DNA of 64,000 bases from Todiramphus chloris collaris (Eukaryota; Chordata; Aves; Coraciiformes; Alcedinidae): positions 4,416,602-4,480,601 of the forward strand of contig JANVCC010000011.1 in the NCBI GenBank assembly GCA_025345505.1, in the 5' to 3' direction. The first letter of the stretch is position 1; each line of letters begins with the position of its first letter. A program made the translations under genes and the position numbers. The notes beneath the pieces were generated by a model. The model saw only the letters and a list, made by a program, of their open reading frames with translations. It ran no database searches and was not told the DNA's origin. Shown in pieces: positions 60,831-64,000 of the stretch.

Positions 60831-63800
60831 CATGTAACAGTTTGTACCAAACAGCTACCACAAACCACATGTGGTCAGTGCATTAAGTGAAATTAAAGAA
60901 TGACTGAAAAAAAAGCTAATAAAACTGTATTTTAAGACTTAGTACACCCGAAAAATCTCCCTGATTTCTCTACAAACAGCAGCAGCTGTTTCCATGCCTG
61001 AAACAATATACTGTTTTTGTTTAAAACCCATCTCAATTTAAATCTTTTGACTTTACAATATTCTAATCTTCCTGGTTTTACATGTTCCTGTTTTGTCTTA
61101 GGTTTTAATTGCTACTCTTTTGTGTAATAAAAAATTCAATAGTTAAGCTCCCATGTCTACCTCTGCTAATCCAGCAGACAGCCTGTAATTTTAGTGAGTC
61201 CTATGTACTTGGGTCCTAGGGCACAAATCAGTTTCTCTTTCACTTAGCAACAAGGGTTAAAAAACCACAGTCCTCATGTCCAGGCCAAGTTGGCACAATC
61301 GGTCCCAAGAAAACTCATTTTGTCTTTATTGTTGTTTACTTTGGACAGCAAGCACACAAACCAATGCTATCATCCTTGATGCCAAAGGCCGACACACAGC
61401 TCTAGCAAGCACTGAGAAGCTCAGTATCTGTGCCAGCTATGAATGATACATGTGTGAAGAGTAAGGCTTTCTGTGAGCAATGTTAGAGTGGGTTTTGATC
61501 ATCTGATCAAAGAGTGTTGTAAATCAATGTAGGCTTTAATGTAGTGAATATAAAGTCTTGTTTCTTCACAAATGGAAGTGACTGGCTATATGTAGGGCAG
61601 GACTGTTTATAACATGCAGTGTACTGTTTGAATTGTCATTTTACACCCTGTGCTGGGAGGCTCCAAAACAGTGAAAATGCACTTGCAAATAAATTTCATC
61701 CTATTCTTTAAACTGTCTGTTTTAAATATTTAGGTAGGAATGGGATGTCTGTGTTTCTGCAACTAAAACATTAAGCTTTAGTTTTGATAGTATATAGTTT
61801 TTCATTGACCTCAACCACTGCAGTTAAGACATCCTCATAATATGTGAGGTCCATTTAGGCAACTAAATATGTCTAAGAAGAAGCTATCTTATCTCTACCA
61901 GTCATGCAGGTCAAGAGATATGTCTGTTTTCTGTGGTGGACCTCTAAGATATGTTGCAGGAATTGGACACTACAAATGCCTTCCTCCCCCTGTTGATATA
62001 AGGAGAAAGTTATAGAGACCAGTGTAGGCAGAGTGGATAGGTTCGTCACATTTAGCCATGTTTTACCTCCTCCGAGTGTGTGAGTCTGGTGGCTAATGTA
62101 GCCAGGAGAGATGGATATCAAAGACTGAGAGGTGTGAGTCTGCGGGGGTGGTTACTGTACTATGTCAGGATGTCCCAGAGCTACCTGACAGAGCTTCACT
62201 TAGATTCAGAGCAGGATTTGGCATTGGACAATTTGACCATGCACATGCAGAGAGCCTTAATATTGCAGAGGAACCACACAACCAAATTTCTTATGTCACC
62301 TGTAATGATTAACAGGTTACATATACCCTTAATGTGATGCCCCATGCTCACATTCACTCTGCCTTTCTCATTCAACTTGAGTCCTGCAACAAAAATCAAA
62401 ATACAGTCAACCTCTATGAAAGAAAGCCATGTTTAGGATCTCATTCAGGACTTCACTTTGTTTCATAGCATGACAGTTGTGCATTCAGCACAATGATCTA
62501 GGTGTCTAATTCACAGTGTTATGACCAAGGTCTGTCTCAGTCCATGTTTGAATTATCCAGAACATTTCAGCAGTCTTACTGTTGCTCTACTAGTGTTAAT
62601 ATCTGTGGAAGCAATTCTTTGTGAAAGCAGAGCCTAAAAACATTTTTGCTTTTAATGTAATAAGAAATAATACTAAAATGTGAATGACACAAACACCATA
62701 TACAGAATAAAGAAGTGGGTTATCAAACACAAGGAATAGAAAAATGATTTAGACACTGAAATTCAAACAATATTATTGAATCCCTACACTGAACATAATT
62801 TGTTTTATTGCAGCAGAGTTTATGTTTCACTATTAAACTATCATCAGGTCACGCATGTGTGCATTAAATGAAACAGAAAAAAAGTACACAAAACACAAAT
62901 GAATCCTAATATCTATTCTTTAAATGAACTTCTAAAATCTCCATGTGTTAGTTCCACTTCTAAAGAGCCAGAAGTATATGAATCATTTTAGAAATCTCAG
63001 TAAATAACCAAATGAAAACAAAGATGAGACACACACAAAAGAAAGAAAGGAAAAAAAAAAAAAAAAAAAGAAGTAAAGAAGGTCCTGCGTTGTACTTTGT
63101 GTCACTCTAGCCTAATTTTGCAACTCTAATTTTGCTGGTTTCACTAAGGTTTGTAATTTATATAGAAAACTCATGGACATATTTTTTACCAAGCAGCTAG
63201 TAATGTAGGGTGTTTAGAAAGGACTACTGGCAAAGTACACCTTTACTGAAAAATAGTCATGTCACAGGAGGAGAATCTGCTCAGTTACATGAATTCAGCA
63301 GGTACACTTTCATCTGCAGACTCTAAGTCCCACCAGCTTTCAATGTATTTATCTGTAATGTGCCAGATAGTAAAGAAATGGAATCAGTTTTGATTTAAGG
63401 TTACAGAAGTGAGTTCTGAATAATATGCCTATGAGTGGAACAAAAAAAAAATATGTGTTATGGGTTAATGGATGCCAGCTGACTCTAGTTTTAAACATCT
63501 GTTGATGTGCACATAGATAGAGTTTCTCAGAAGCCAAAGCTGTCTGATTTAGTTTAAATCAGTTAAAGTCCAGTCACTTTATCTAATGCACAAATAAACC
63601 AAATCTTAATGGCCTATTACTGACTGCATACTTGGCTTCGATCAGCTCCAGAATTTGCTTATATAATTTTATTGTGGCCAAAATAAAGTGTGAATACAGG
63701 CCTTACAATAATTCATTATGGATCCATTGCAGCTTCACCTGAAGTCAGCGACTCTCTTTTCAACTGACTTTTGCTAGTCCTAAATTAGCATGTAAGACAA

Positions 63801-64000
63801 ATATAGTAAGAACAAAACAGGAGAAACAATGGATTATATTTCTAGTGTTTGCAAACTTTTTTTGCAAGCTGTTACTTTTCAGTGAAAACTATTTCTTTAA
63901 AAGTACTCCTGACTATCCCTCTTGGTGAAGCAAGGTATGTGGAATTTAAGTTATAAATGGTATTTGGGGATGAAAATCAAGTTTGTCCTGTAGTTATAAT
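60831..64000. other. Gene-free AT-rich stretch
   Basis: No supported gene. The open frames at 61873-62399 overlap on both strands and have no recognisable domain. An A run lies at 63051-63069. Confidence 0.55.
63051..63069. repeat. Poly(A) run
   Basis: Nineteen A bases preceded by GAAAGAAAGG. No retroposed gene body is recognisable on its 5' side. Confidence 0.9.

Noticed and set aside
1..64000. CRISPR arrays, tRNA or rRNA genes, bacterial operons, or a new multi-gene defence system
   Set aside because: No regularly spaced direct repeats, no cloverleaf sequence noticed, and no cluster of co-oriented long open frames. The window is vertebrate intergenic DNA.

Overview
The window is a stretch of bird nuclear DNA. 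This rests on sequence seen directly: several 5'-truncated CR1 LINE copies that end in the avian ATTCTRTG-type 3' repeat, LTR pieces with the look of avian class III (ERVL-like) retroviruses, and an intact bitter-taste receptor whose relatives are the TAS2R40-like receptors of birds. Base composition is AT-rich and gene density is very low. The species cannot be told from the sequence alone.

Layout. 1-21.9 kb is gene-free, with one CR1 3' end at 3.93-4.24 kb, simple repeats, a 27-base C run at 13.0 kb and a few inverted repeats. 22.0-22.54 kb is a repeat cluster: CR1, an LTR end and another CR1. 22.5-35.7 kb is again gene-free, with a split G run at 28.7 kb, a foldback sequence at 32.4 kb and purine-rich tracts at 33.5-34.15 kb. 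35.7-37.1 kb is an old, heavily mutated CR1. 39.8-43.6 kb is the only genic island: an intact single-exon TAS2R on the minus strand (39996-40943, with a possible upstream start at 41015) and, about 2 kb upstream on the same strand, a second TAS2R that has decayed into a pseudogene (about 42.9-43.6 kb). 47.98-48.79 kb is a complete solo LTR on the minus strand, bounded by a perfect 5-bp target-site duplication, with a pentanucleotide repeat and a CR1 end beyond it. 49-58.8 kb is gene-free apart from a G-quadruplex motif and a CTCF-like motif. 58.87-59.01 kb is another LTR end, 59.99-60.83 kb is the best preserved CR1 (one premature stop in the reverse-transcriptase C-terminal frame), and the rest is gene-free.

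The TAS2R gene and pseudogene look like an old tandem pair of which one copy survived. The other open frames are short, lack recognisable domains, or lie inside transposable elements. I see no CRISPR array, operon, tRNA, rRNA or bacterial-type system, and nothing that amounts to a new multi-gene system. The most useful new observation is probably the TAS2R pseudogene.
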